From Symbiodinium natans (lineage: Eukaryota; Sar; Dinophyceae; Suessiales; Symbiodiniaceae): DNA of 47,500 bases. A program made the position numbers and the translations under genes. The stretch spans positions 128,860-176,359 of the forward strand of contig CAJNDS010001491.1 of the NCBI GenBank assembly GCA_905221605.1, written 5' to 3'. The notes under the pieces are model-generated. The model saw only the letters and a program-made list of their open reading frames with translations, was not told the DNA's origin and did no database searches. Below are positions 1 through 8,119 of this stretch, in pieces; the first letter of the stretch is position 1; each line of letters opens with the position of its first letter.

Positions 1-720
1 GTGACCCGCGCCTCGGAGAAGGGGTAGCAAGTCCTGCGATCTAGGTAGCGCGTAGAGCCCTAAACCCTAAACCCCTCACACCCTAGATCCCTCACACCCT
101 AAACCCAAACCCCTAAACCCTTTGCAGGGCTAGGTTTTGGGTTTTGGGTTCTCTAGGGGGCTCGGTCTTAAGGATGTTAGGGTTTGTGGTTTAGGGTTTT
201 TAGAATTTAGGGGGTTTAGGGTGTCTAGGGTGTTTAGGGTTCCTCCAACCCCCTGCCCGGCAATCCTGAAACTTAGGGTTTAGGGAATCCCGCCCCCCCC
301 ACCCCCCCCCCCCAGAAAACTCAACTCCCCAAATCCACCAACCGCTCCTGGCCCGCTAAACGCTAAGCCTGAAACCCCAACCGACCTCAAACCCGAAACC
401 CGAAACCCGAAACCCTAAACCCTAAACCCTAAACGCCAAGCCCTCGACCCAATCCTCGGCCCACCCCAAACCCTAAACCCTCAAGGCCCAAACCCTCAAA
501 CGCAAACCTCAAAAACCTAGACCTCAAATCCACAAACCCTAAACCCCAACCCTCAACCCCCAAACACCCAAACCCCCAAATCCACCGTGCATCTCAAGCA
601 GCCCGAAACCCTAAACCAAAAATCCCCAAAACCCCCAAACCCCCCCCCAACCCCAACCCCCAACCCCCAACCCCCAACCCCCAAAACCCTAAACCCCCCC
701 AAAGCCCCCAAACCCCAAAC
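1..720 (-). repeat. Degenerate telomere-type repeat tract, mainly CCCTAAA phase
   Basis: The stretch is mostly short runs and decayed forms of CCCTAAA (CCCCAAA, CCCGAAA, CCCTCAAA), with a TTTAGGG-phase patch at about 130-275 and a C-rich run near 290-313. Open frames here are proline/asparagine-rich translations of the repeat and are not credible proteins. I see no gene. Confidence 0.85.
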
Positions 721-725
721 CCCAC

Positions 726-815
726 CCTGCATGCCAAGGAGGCCTTTGGCCGGGCGACGTTGGCCTTCTTCATCAGTGCTTTGGCGCAGGCCTGGCCCGG
801 GTTCGTTGCTACGCT
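726..815 (+). CDS. Orphan exon-like island, plus strand, unknown
   Basis: A short non-repetitive island between two telomere-type tracts. One plus-strand frame gives a well-mixed alanine/phenylalanine-rich peptide containing KEAFGRATLAFFISALAQ, which could be a helical exon. It is the only frame that does not look like translated repeat. No family recognised, no clear splice sites, and it lies on the opposite strand to all recognised genes, so it may be a chance frame. Confidence 0.22.
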
Positions 816-820
816 TCGGT

Positions 821-960
821 TTGGGGTTTAGGGTTTAGGGTTTAGGGCTTTTAGGGTTTAGGGTTTAGGGTTTAGGGTTTAGGGTTTAGGGTTTAGGGTT
901 TAGGGTTTACAGTTTAGGGTGTAGGGTTCAGGGTTCAGGGTTTAGGCTTTAGGGTTTAGG
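821..960 (+). repeat. TTTAGGG array, mostly perfect
   Basis: About a dozen nearly perfect TTTAGGG heptamers, decaying at the right end into TTCAGGG and TGTAGGG forms. Orientation is opposite to the tract on its left. Confidence 0.95.
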
Positions 961-1107
961 GCAAGTTTCGGGCTCAGGGTTTCGGGGTGTAGGGTTTCAA
1001 GGCCTGGGGACTAGGGCTGAGGCTTCATTCGGACTTCGGCCTTCGGCAGGTTTTAAAAGGGCTTGGGATCACTCGGCCGAAGCCTTCAAGCAAAGCACAT
1101 CGGGAAA

Positions 1108-1217
1108 CTACGATTTGCTTAAGAATCCACAACCATATCAAAGATAAGAATCCCTTTTTTGCCCTGAAGAGGAAGAATATCTCTCAATTTTTTGGGATGT
1201 TCTTAAGCAAATGGTAT
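1108..1217. mobile_element. Introner-like element, 110-bp family (A), copy 1
   Basis: A 110-bp element with inverted ends: the left end contains ATTTGCTTAAGAA and the right end TTCTTAAGCAAAT. GAAA flanks both sides (1104-1107 and 1218-1221), consistent with a 4-bp target duplication. Other copies of the family are at 20240-20349 and 44449-44558, with fragments near 45745 and 46250. No exon was recognised around this copy. Confidence 0.75.
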
Positions 1218-1319
1218 GAAATTAGGGCTCAGGGTTTAGTCTGGTTTCGTGCTTGATTGGGACCCTCGCGAAGCAATAGTGTTTAAGAACGGCCCTGAGA
1301 ATCCTGACCCCAAGACCCT

Positions 1320-1560
1320 TTAAACCCCTAAACCCAAACCCGAAGCCCCAAACCAGAAACCCAACCTAAACCCCAAGCCCTATAAACCCCATAAACCATA
1401 AACCCCAAAAGCCCTATAAACCCTACCAACCCAAGAAGCCCTATATACCCAATAAACCCTACATGAACCCTATATAAACCCTACACAAGCCCTACATAAA
1501 CCCTGTAAACCCTAGAAACCCTATATACAAACCCTCTAAACCCTATGACTCCTCCTCCAC
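1320..1560 (-). repeat. Degenerate repeat with CCCTATAAA-type units
   Basis: Telomere-like units here have drifted to CCCTATAAA and CCCTACATAAA forms, repeated loosely over about 240 bp. It ends at a C homopolymer tract (about 1561-1587) followed by an A tract. No gene seen. Confidence 0.8.
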
Positions 1561-1611
1561 CGCCCCCCCCCCCCCCCCCCCCCCCCCACCCCCAACAAAA
1601 AAAAAAAGCGG

Positions 1612-1680
1612 GCGCCTCGAAGTCCTTGGCCTGCACGAGGTCCGACAGCGATCGCTTATCTGGCGGCGCGAAGCCTGGAC
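1612..1680 (-). CDS. Orphan exon-like island, minus strand, unknown
   Basis: A GC-rich non-repetitive island between a C/A homopolymer pair and a TTTAGGG tract. The minus strand reads as a hydrophilic peptide containing APPDKRSLSDLVQAKDFEAP, with a possible CAG acceptor just before it. No family recognised. The composition resembles the confirmed exons of this window. Confidence 0.3.
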
Positions 1681-1682
1681 AT

Positions 1683-2330
1683 CGGGTTTAAGGTCTAGGG
1701 TTTAGGGTTTGGGGTTTGGGGTTTGGGGTTTAGGGTTTGGGGTTTAGGGTTTAGGTTTAGGGTTTGGGGTTTCGGGTTTGGGATTTAGGGTTTAGGGCGC
1801 AGAGAACAGAAAGCAGGGCCTGGTGCCAAGGCCGCCATGGCTGAGGCTGCCCTCGGCTGCGACTTTCAGGGCAGAGGGTGTTTCTAACCCTAAACCCTAA
1901 ACCCTAAACCCTAAACCCTAAACCCTAAACCCTAAACCCTAAACCCTAAAGCCTCAACAGGGCTTCTAGGGTGCTTCGAACCCTAAACTCCAAACAGGGC
2001 ACCCCTAGGGTGTTTCGAGTTCAGTGCTTAGAGCACCTAGGCACCTAGAGGTTTGGGGCTTTAGGGGTTTAGGGATTTAGGGTTTAGGGTTTACGTCTTT
2101 AGCGGTTTAAGGGCTTTTAGGGTTGTGGGTACTAGTGTTCTGGGTTTAGAGGGGGTTTTGAGGCTTCAGGGTTTAGGGTGGTGTTTAGGCTTTAGAGTTT
2201 AGGGTGGGTTTTAGGCTTCAGAGTTTAGGGTTTAGGGTGGTATTTAGGCTTTAGAGTTTAGGGTGCTGGTGTTTAGCTAGGGTTTCTAGGACTTTGGGGC
2301 CCGGGAGGCCTAGGGTTACAAGTAGGACGA
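1683..2330. repeat. Mixed telomere-type tract with an orientation switch
   Basis: TTTAGGG/TTTGGGG-phase repeats at about 1683-1795, a non-repeat island at about 1800-1884 (no convincing frame), then about nine perfect CCCTAAA units at 1885-1950, then decayed TTTAGGG-phase units to about 2300. The converging arrays could pair as an inverted repeat around the island. Confidence 0.85.
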
Positions 2331-2736
2331 CAAAAGTTATACCGACCCATGTATGACTGTATGGCCCTAATCAGCCCTAATTCTAATGGCCTGAGTGAAG
2401 GTAAACCCTAAACCTGAACCCGAAACCCTACTATTAACCACTCAGGACCTGGGTGGTTTCGGAAGCGCTTCCGGGGATCTGGACTTGAGGGGGGAGGCCT
2501 GCACCAGGAAATTCAATCTACGACGTGGCCTAGGGCTAGGGTTTGGGGTTTCGGGATAGGGTTAGGGCCGAAAACCGCGCTGAATCACCCCTGCCAACCC
2601 CTCCTGAACCCCTGACACCCTTAAGCTTTCTGGACACGTTCTCGCGTTTTGGGAATTTGCAGGCAGCTCGGAACTTTCCAAGATGAACCTTAGGGTGCAA
2701 CTGCCAAGGGGTCCGAGAAGATCTTTTTCAAGAGGC
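2331..2736. other. Non-repetitive gap with no confident gene
   Basis: Mostly unique sequence with a few isolated telomere-like units. A short minus-strand frame near 2685-2735 contains LLKKIFSDPLAVA and could be an exon, but nothing else supports it. Confidence 0.5.
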
Positions 2737-2830
2737 CCCTAACCCTAAACCCCTAAACCCCTAAACCCCTAAACCCCTAAACCCCTAAACCCCTAAACCC
2801 CTAAACCCCTAACCCCTAAACCCTAAACCC
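2737..2830 (-). repeat. Octamer variant block CCCCTAAA
   Basis: Eight or so consecutive CCCCTAAA octamers, an internally uniform variant of the heptamer. Uniformity within the block points to local expansion of one mutated unit. Confidence 0.9.
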
Positions 2831-2948
2831 CCCAAAAGGCGCCGCTTAGCCCTGCCAGGTCTTCTTCAGCAGGGGCTCTGCCGGCCACCTGATTCCGGAC
2901 GCCTCCCAGGCAACCCAAGAAAGCCCTCCTCCTTGCAAGGGGGAGTAG

Positions 2949-3085
2949 AACCCTAAACCCTAAACCCTTAAACCCTTAAACCCTGAAACCCTGAAACCCT
3001 GAAACCCTGAAACCCTGAAACCCTGAAACCCTGAAACCCTGATACCCTAAACCCTACACCCTAAACCCTAAACCCTAAACCCTAC
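2949..3085 (-). repeat. Variant block CCCTGAAA flanked by CCCTAAA
   Basis: A run of CCCTAAA and CCCTTAAA units passes into about eight CCCTGAAA octamers and then back to CCCTAAA. The variant is homogenised within the block. Confidence 0.9.
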
Positions 3086-3207
3086 GACAAAAGAATAGTT
3101 CACATGAGGGGGTGGGGCTACTAATCTTTGCAAGCTCGGGATCGGGAGTGCCTCGCAAATCTAAATACAAGGAGGCGCGCTTCCCGCGTGAACGCTGATA
3201 TGCACGC

Positions 3208-3343
3208 TTAAACCCTAAACCCTAAACCCTACACCCTGAACCCTAAACCCTAAACCCTAAACCCTAAACCCTGAACTCTAAACCCTAAATCCTAAACCCT
3301 AAACCCTAAACCCTAAACCCTAAACCCTAAACCCTAAACCCTG
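3208..3343 (-). repeat. CCCTAAA array
   Basis: About nineteen heptamers, mostly perfect, with scattered CCCTGAA and CCCTACA variants. It runs head to head with the TTTAGGG array at 3426, with a short island between. Confidence 0.95.
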
Positions 3344-3345
3344 GG

Positions 3346-3423
3346 AGCCGGGCTCGTGCCAAGCTTTGGCAAAGTTCTCCTGGGAGACTTTGCTGTGGAC
3401 CCCGCAGCTCCTGGCCAGCCTGA
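3346..3423 (+). CDS. Orphan exon-like island between converging repeat arrays
   Basis: About 78 bp of unique sequence between a CCCTAAA array on the left and a TTTAGGG array on the right. A plus-strand frame includes PSFGKVLLGDFAVDPAAPGQ, which looks protein-like. Other frames are less even. No family recognised and the strand is uncertain. Confidence 0.3.
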   Translation, partial: SRARAKLWQSSPGRLCCGPRSSWPA

Positions 3424-3930
3424 AGGGTTTAGGGTTTAGGGTTTAGGGTTTAGGGTTTTAGGGTTTTAGGGTTTTAGGGTTTTGGGGTTCAGGGTTTAGG
3501 GTTTAAGGGTTTCGGGTTTCAGGGTTGAGGGTTTCGGGGTTTCGGGGTTTCGGGGTTTCAGGGTGTAGGGTTTCAGCGTGTAGGGTTTCAGGTTTCGGGT
3601 TTCAGGGTGTTCGGTGTTTAGGGGTTTGGGTTTCAGGGTTTCGGGGTTTAGGGTTTCAGGGTTTAGGGCCGTGTAGGGTTCAGGGGTTAGAATTCCGGGT
3701 TCAGGGGTTTAGGTTTTCAGGGTCTCAGGGTCTCAGGTTTCAGGGTTTCAGGGTTTACGTGGTTTCAGGGTTTAAACAGTTCGAGTTTAGGGTTTCAGGG
3801 TTTTTATGACTTGGGGGCTGCGGGCTGTTAGGGCTTGGGGGTTTGGGCTTGGGAGGTTCCGGGGCTTAGGGCTTTCGGATTCTACGGTTTTAGGATTTTG
3901 GGGGTTCGGGTTTTATGGCTCAAGGCTTTT
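3424..3930 (+). repeat. TTTAGGG array decaying into TTTCAGGG/TTTCGGGG
   Basis: Starts with clean TTTAGGG units, then TTTTAGGG, then long TTTCAGGG/TTTCGGGG/GTGTAGGG runs. The plus-strand open frame over 3525-3809 encodes a Gly/Phe/Val/Arg repeat typical of translated telomere-like DNA and should not be annotated as a gene. Confidence 0.9.
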
Positions 3931-4293
3931 GAGTGCTACTCGGAGGCTCATGCCCACAATCATAAGTCTACTCATAACCTAGGGGGCGCGGAAGTGCAGC
4001 TATAATTGGGGTACAAGTGTCCAAGTACACGTGGTGCTAACATAGCCCTCCATACCCTAAACCCTGAACTGTACTCCCTAAGCTCTATGCCCTGAGCCCT
4101 AAGCCCTGTATACCCTAAACCCTACACCCTGAACCCTATATACCCTAAACCCTATATAGACCCGGAACCCTGAACCCTATATACCCGAAACCCTAAATCC
4201 TAAGTACCCGAAGCCCTACACTCTGCTGCCAGTAACCACCTGACCCTGCCTTCGATGTGAAAGAAGGCCCTCTCGAGCCCCCACACCCTCATA
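3931..4293. other. Unique to degenerate spacer
   Basis: Contains one arm resembling the family F element (direct text 'CTACTCATAACCTAGGGGG') and then decayed CCCTATATA-type units to about 4225. No gene seen. Confidence 0.5.
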
Positions 4294-4440
4294 TAGGCGC
4301 CTTAATAATTAGAACAAGGTTTAGGGTTTAGGGGCCTTTATGCTTAGAATAGGGTTTTCGGGTTTCTTACAGCATAATTCTATAGGGACCATAAGGGAGT
4401 ACCAAAAGTAATTGCCGCGACCACTGTATGGACATTTCCC
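4294..4440 (-). mobile_element. Dispersed element family E, copy interrupted by TTTAGGG units
   Basis: Reverse-complement relative of sequences at about 7018-7145 and 29355-29450; shared blocks include TAATAATTAGAAC and the ATATAGGGACC-type core. In this copy a short TTTAGGGTTTAGGGG run replaces the equivalent CCTCAAAACC part of the other copies. Boundaries are approximate. A related arm lies near 4540-4590. Confidence 0.5.
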
Positions 4441-4699
4441 AAGATAGGGGCACCGGAATAAACCCCCCCAAAATACTGTAATTCTTATGAAAAAGGGTAC
4501 CCCTATTGTTGGAAACCCCCCCCCCCCCCCATATTGCATTTCGGGTTTCTTAGGGTAGTTGCATGGACCCCTTTGTATCGGCCCTTAAAAGGGGACGCCT
4601 CATATACCCCTGACATGGCCTGTACAAACTAAGGCCCCATACATCAGAACCCTTTAAGGGAGGTTAAGGACCATATTAAGGGACCATGTAACTACCCTT

Positions 4700-4868
4700 A
4701 GAGGTTTAAAAACCCTAAACCCTAAACCCTCTAAACTCTAAACCCTCTAAACCCCCTAAACCCTAAACCCTAAACCCTAAACCCTAAACCCTAAACCCTA
4801 AACCCTAAACCCTAAACCCTAAACCCTAAACCCTAAACCCTAAACCCTAAACCCTAAACCCTAAACCT
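4700..4868 (-). repeat. CCCTAAA array
   Basis: About twenty units, nearly perfect after the first few. Head to head with the array at 4979. Confidence 0.95.
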
Positions 4869-4875
4869 ACCCTAA

Positions 4876-4968
4876 ACCACTCAAGCCGATCTCAAGTTGC
4901 ACCTCATGGCGCCGTCTGGCGTGGCAGCCGCGACTGCCAGCGCAGTGCCTCAGAGTCCGGTGCTTGGA
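4876..4968 (+). CDS. Orphan exon-like island between converging arrays
   Basis: A unique GC-rich stretch whose plus-strand frame includes ADLKLHLMAPSGVAAATAS, alanine-rich and protein-like. It lies between a CCCTAAA array and a TTTAGGG array, as at 3346. The right edge meets a family F terminus (CTTGGAGGTTCATG). No family recognised; the strand is not secure. Confidence 0.28.
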
Positions 4969-4978
4969 GGTTCATGTT

Positions 4979-5078
4979 GGGTTTAGGGTTTAGGGTTTAG
5001 GGTTTAGGGTTTAGGGTTTAGGGTTTAGGGTTTAGGGTTTAGGGTTTAGGGTTTAGGGTTTAGGGTTTAGGGTTTAGG
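4979..5078 (+). repeat. TTTAGGG array
   Basis: About fourteen perfect TTTAGGG heptamers without interruption, one of the cleanest blocks in the window. Confidence 0.97.
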
Positions 5079-5079
5079 G

Positions 5080-5353
5080 CACTTATAACCCGAACTAGAA
5101 GCCTACTGTATAATAACCTACTAAGGGGACTAAGGGGGCTTGTAAGTGGGGCTCAGGGCTTAGGGCTTAGGGCTCAGGGCTTAGGGCTCAGGGCTTAGGG
5201 GTTATGTGCTCTGAACCTCCGAGCAACCGTGAGTCTGTGAGCGTTTGGCTCCCGTTCTCTAAGGGACAGCAGTGGAACCCGCATTAGAAAAGTCAACTAG
5301 CTAGGGTATAAAGTAGACGCATACTTGGGGTTTTAAGGATCCATGCACCTCCA
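5080..5353. other. Spacer with decayed family F element arms
   Basis: Holds pieces such as CTTATAACC, TGTAAGTGGGG and TAAAGTAGACGCATACTTGGGG, which recur in the family F elements at 25-28 kb and 36 kb, plus a GGGCTTAGGGCTCA tandem patch near 5153-5195. No gene seen. Confidence 0.45.
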
Positions 5354-5593
5354 ATGGCAGCTAGAGGAAAATCATGCAGAAGGTCCTCACCCAGTATTTT
5401 TTGTGAGGATACATGCTTGTACAGGGCTCAAGCTCTGTATTTAACTGCAACCTCCCCAGACCTATTTGTGCTTCTAACCTTGTACTCTACACGCCCAGAA
5501 CTCAAATTTGCCATGGATCATGCAAACAAAGCGCTCTGTGATCAAAACCTTAACGACTGCCAAACATATTTGTTGAAGAGAACATTCTCTTAA
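5354..5593 (+). CDS. 79-codon open frame, unknown
   Basis: A continuous plus-strand frame starting MAARGKSCRRSSP and ending with a TAA stop, in unique sequence free of telomere-type repeats. No family recognised, no signal peptide or membrane segment that stands out. It is on the strand opposite to the recognised genes and could be a chance frame or one exon of something longer. Confidence 0.2.
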   Translation: MAARGKSCRRSSPSIFCEDTCLYRAQALYLTATSPDLFVLLTLYSTRPELKFAMDHANKALCDQNLNDCQTYLLKRTFS

Positions 5594-5713
5594 TTGTGTC
5601 AATCGTACTCAAAACTTGGGTAATTCGGTGCCTTAGACCCCGAGTATTCACCCCGTAATTGATCACGGGATCATATAAGAAGATTCCCCCACTTCCCTAT
5701 AATTCCCAGTAAG

Positions 5714-5929
5714 AACAGATTCCCTAAATCCCTCAACCGTCTAAGAAACAGCAAGTGAAGATTCCGATAATGAACAGATTCCCTAAACCCAAAACCGTCC
5801 AAGAAACAGCCAGTGAAGATTCCGAAGGCTTTAAACCCTAAACCCTAAACCCTAAACCCTGAACCCTGAACCCTGAACCCTGAACCCTAAACCGTCTAAG
5901 AAACAGCCAGTGAAGACTCCGAAGGCTTT
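5714..5929. repeat. 58-bp tandem duplication whose last copy is split by a telomere block
   Basis: Two tandem ~58-bp units (from 5714 and 5772) share GAACAGATTCCCTAAA and an AAGAAACAGC-AGTGAAGATTCC core. The 40-bp part at 5793-5832 recurs at 5890-5929 with only two mismatches, and the 57 bp between them are CCCTAAA/CCCTGAA units. Confidence 0.85.
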
Positions 5930-6005
5930 GATGAACAGAGCAAAACCTCGGCGTCTGACGGCTTCGGGGCTCCAGCAACTGCTCCAGCTGAGCCACCTCA
6001 CCGCA
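5896..6005 (+). CDS. Orphan exon-like island, acidic/serine-rich
   Basis: The plus strand reads as an acidic, Ser/Ala/Pro-rich peptide containing EDSEGFDEQSKTSASDGFG, a likely disordered segment. It includes the third copy of the duplicated unit, so the duplication carried coding-like sequence. No family recognised. Confidence 0.35.
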
Positions 6006-6009
6006 GAAC

Positions 6010-6672
6010 CCTCGATTCTAGGGATTTAGGGTTTAGGGTTTAGGGTTAGGGCTTAGGGCTTAGGGCCTACCTAATCCTGCATGGTGTTCCGGCTTGGGGT
6101 TTGGGGCGACTTCGTTGCCCTGCTGCATTTCGGGATTCAGGCTCCAGAGTCCCGACCTGGTTGGCCCAGAAACGCGCCCAAAACCCGAACGACAACAGGA
6201 AAGTCATCCGAGGTTTAGGGTTTAGGGTTTAGGGTTGGGGTTTCGGGTTTAAGGTTCAGGGTTTGGGGGCTTGATGATTGGAAATGGGGTTTTGGGGGTT
6301 TATTCTCGTGCAGTCAATACTCTTAGTAACCTCGTGATTCTTCAGACCCCAATATATAAAGAGTAACCAGCGCCCCCACCCCTGACATCTTAAGTCTTGC
6401 ATACGGCCTGAAAGCCACTCCCAAGTCCCGTTGAGGGTTTAGGGTTTAGGGTTTTGGGGGACCCTTAAAAGGGGATCCTTCTTAACCCTCTTCTGGCTCT
6501 CTTAAGGGGGGCCCTTATCCAGAGGGTCTATATCCCCCAAAATTCCCCCGAATCCTATCCCCTAGTGACCCCACATGGCTTTATACGGTTTACATAGGGG
6601 ATTTAAGGGCAAGAAAAATCAGGCCTTCTGGTCAAAAATCTACCTCTGCAAACCGAAGATGGGCCCAATTCC
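6010..6672. other. Mixed spacer with short TTTAGGG blocks
   Basis: Short TTTAGGG blocks near 6027-6065, 6211-6270 and 6434-6460, separated by unique sequence without a convincing exon. Around 6460-6560 lies an imperfect inverted-repeat-like stretch rich in CCCTTAAAAGGGG, possibly another small element. Confidence 0.5.
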
Positions 6673-6750
6673 CAAACCCTAAACCCTAAACCCTAAACCC
6701 TAAACCCTAAACCCTAAACCCTAAACCCTAAACCCTAAACCCTAAACCCT
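6673..6750 (-). repeat. CCCTAAA array
   Basis: About eleven perfect units. Head to head with the TTTAGGG array at 6901; the ~150-bp island between contains the end of a family H element at 6865-6882 (CTTGGGATGTTCCCCCTT). Confidence 0.95.
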
Positions 6751-6900
6751 GAACCGCAGCACCACAGTCCGCCCCACCCTTCCCTTCTCCTCTCCCCGAA
6801 ACGCAAGGGCGGCCATGGCTTTTTGGCCGCCGGGCAAAGGTGCAGGAGAGATCTTGATCCAGGGCTTGGGATGTTCCCCCTTTTACGAACAGTCCTTAAC

Positions 6901-6966
6901 GGTTTAGGGTTTAGGGTTTAGGGTTTAGGGTTTAGGGTTTAGGGTTTAGGGTTTAGGGTTTAGGGA
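6901..6966 (+). repeat. TTTAGGG array
   Basis: Nine perfect TTTAGGG units, running directly into a dispersed element. Confidence 0.96.
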
Positions 6967-7009
6967 TTGTTGTGCCCCTGTACCCTTTTCAGGGCCCAAT
7001 ACTGAAGGT

Positions 7010-7150
7010 CCGTGTAACTACCCTAAGATACCCGAAATGCAATAGAGGGGTCGGAATAGTTACGAATAGTATTCTCTTAGGGTCCCTTTATATACTATAC
7101 TACAACAACCCTCAAAACCTTAGTTCTAATTATTCAGGCCCCTATATTCG
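7010..7150 (+). mobile_element. Dispersed element family E, copy 2
   Basis: Shares AGGGGTCGGAATA, a GTATTC core and TAATTATTCAGGCC with the copy at 29355-29450, and its reverse complement with 4294-4440 and 24503-24645. An open frame over 6972-7241 runs through it and is not credible as a gene on that account. Ends are approximate. Confidence 0.55.
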
Positions 7151-7247
7151 GGCTCTTGCGGGGGCACCCTTGGATGCTCACAAAGCCAACGCTCGGAAGA
7201 TGGCGCGGCGCCACCACTTCGGGGGCGGAAACGTTAATTAGAACCGC

Positions 7248-7301
7248 AGGGTTTAGGGTTTAGGGTTTAGGGTTTAGGGTTTAGGGTTTAGGGTTTAGGG
7301 T
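7248..7301 (+). repeat. TTTAGGG array
   Basis: Seven to eight perfect units. Confidence 0.95.
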
Positions 7302-7468
7302 GCCAATGGAAGCGATTCAGGTGCATCACTTGGAGATGTATTGCGGCAGTGCGGAATCAGCTCAAGGCGCAGTTGCCTTGGATGGCCCTGAAAACCCTCT
7401 GCAAAAAATATTCCTGGATATGATCCTCTTAAACCCAAGAAGGGAAAACAAAAAATGGTCCCCAGGGT

Positions 7469-7595
7469 AAACCCTAAACCCTAAAACCCTAAACCCTAAA
7501 CCCTAAATCCCAAAAACCCTAAACCCCAAAACCCTAAACCCTAAACCCTAAATCCCAAAAACCCTAAACCCTAAACCCTAAACCCTAAACCCTAC
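7469..7595 (-). repeat. CCCTAAA/CCCTAAAAA array directly abutting an exon
   Basis: Perfect units mixed with CCCTAAATCCCAAAAA forms. On the minus strand the exon at 7596-7762 runs into this array as TGG then GTAGGGTTTAGGG, so a GT donor may be formed by the first repeat unit. Confidence 0.9.
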
Positions 7596-7762
7596 CCAGT
7601 TGCACTTGGACTTGGAGGCTTCGGCAGGCTTCTTCTCCTGCTCTCCTGCCTCCGCTTTTGCTTTGGCCTCGGCCGCCGCCGCCTCCGCCGCCTCCCGTTC
7701 CGCCTTTTCTCTCGCCTCCCTTTCCCGGGCCTCTACTCCCATCGACTGAGGCATGACCTGTG
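7596..7762 (-). CDS. Coiled-coil exon, Ala/Glu/Lys-rich, unknown protein
   Basis: The minus strand encodes a strongly charged helical segment with AREREAREKAEREAAEAAAA and KAKAEAGEQEKKPAEA, a classic low-complexity coiled coil. A CAG acceptor lies at its start and a GT donor at its end, the latter from telomere-type sequence. Codon use and strand match the other genes. It could be a C-terminal exon of the dioxygenase-like gene upstream (8120-10276) or part of a separate protein; nothing joins them directly. Confidence 0.5.
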
Positions 7763-7799
7763 CTGAACTTGGAGCCCTGGCAAACATTTCGGGGACAGG

Positions 7800-8100
7800 A
7801 TTAGGGGGACCCTTGGGGAGATAGACCCTCTGAATAAGGTCCCTGTGTTAAGAGACCCAGAAGAGGGTTAAGAAGGGCTCCCTTCTAACCTAGGAACATT
7901 AGAACTTTAGCTGGTTCTTAGGAGTTCGAGGGTACCCCGAAAAAAATAGAAAAGGTACTCTTCCTTATTAAGGGCAACATAGGGATTATTATTTCTCATT
8001 CTTCTAGGGTTCTGAAGCGAATAGTAGTTTAGCTGGGTCTTAGGAACTAAAGGGCGGAGGTGTTCAGGGTTTAGGGTTTAGGGTTTAAGTAAAGGGTACC
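7800..8100. other. Unique spacer with a possible small inserted element
   Basis: TTTAGCTGG occurs at about 7909 and again at about 8030 with similar following sequence, and the interval ends in GAAGCGAATAGTAG, which resembles the right end of family A elements. This may be a decayed element with a 9-bp duplication. No exon seen. Confidence 0.35.
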
Positions 8101-8119
8101 CCACAAGGTCAAAAACAAA

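Noticed and set aside
3525-3809. 94-codon plus-strand frame with GFRV-type repeats
   Set aside because: It is translated TTTCAGGG/TTTAGGG repeat. The same Gly-Phe-Arg-Val peptide appears wherever such repeats are open and carries no gene evidence.
3905-3925. Possible relict dinoflagellate spliced-leader (ATGGCTCAAGG)
   Set aside because: Only a partial match to the end of the spliced leader, with no gene start next to it.
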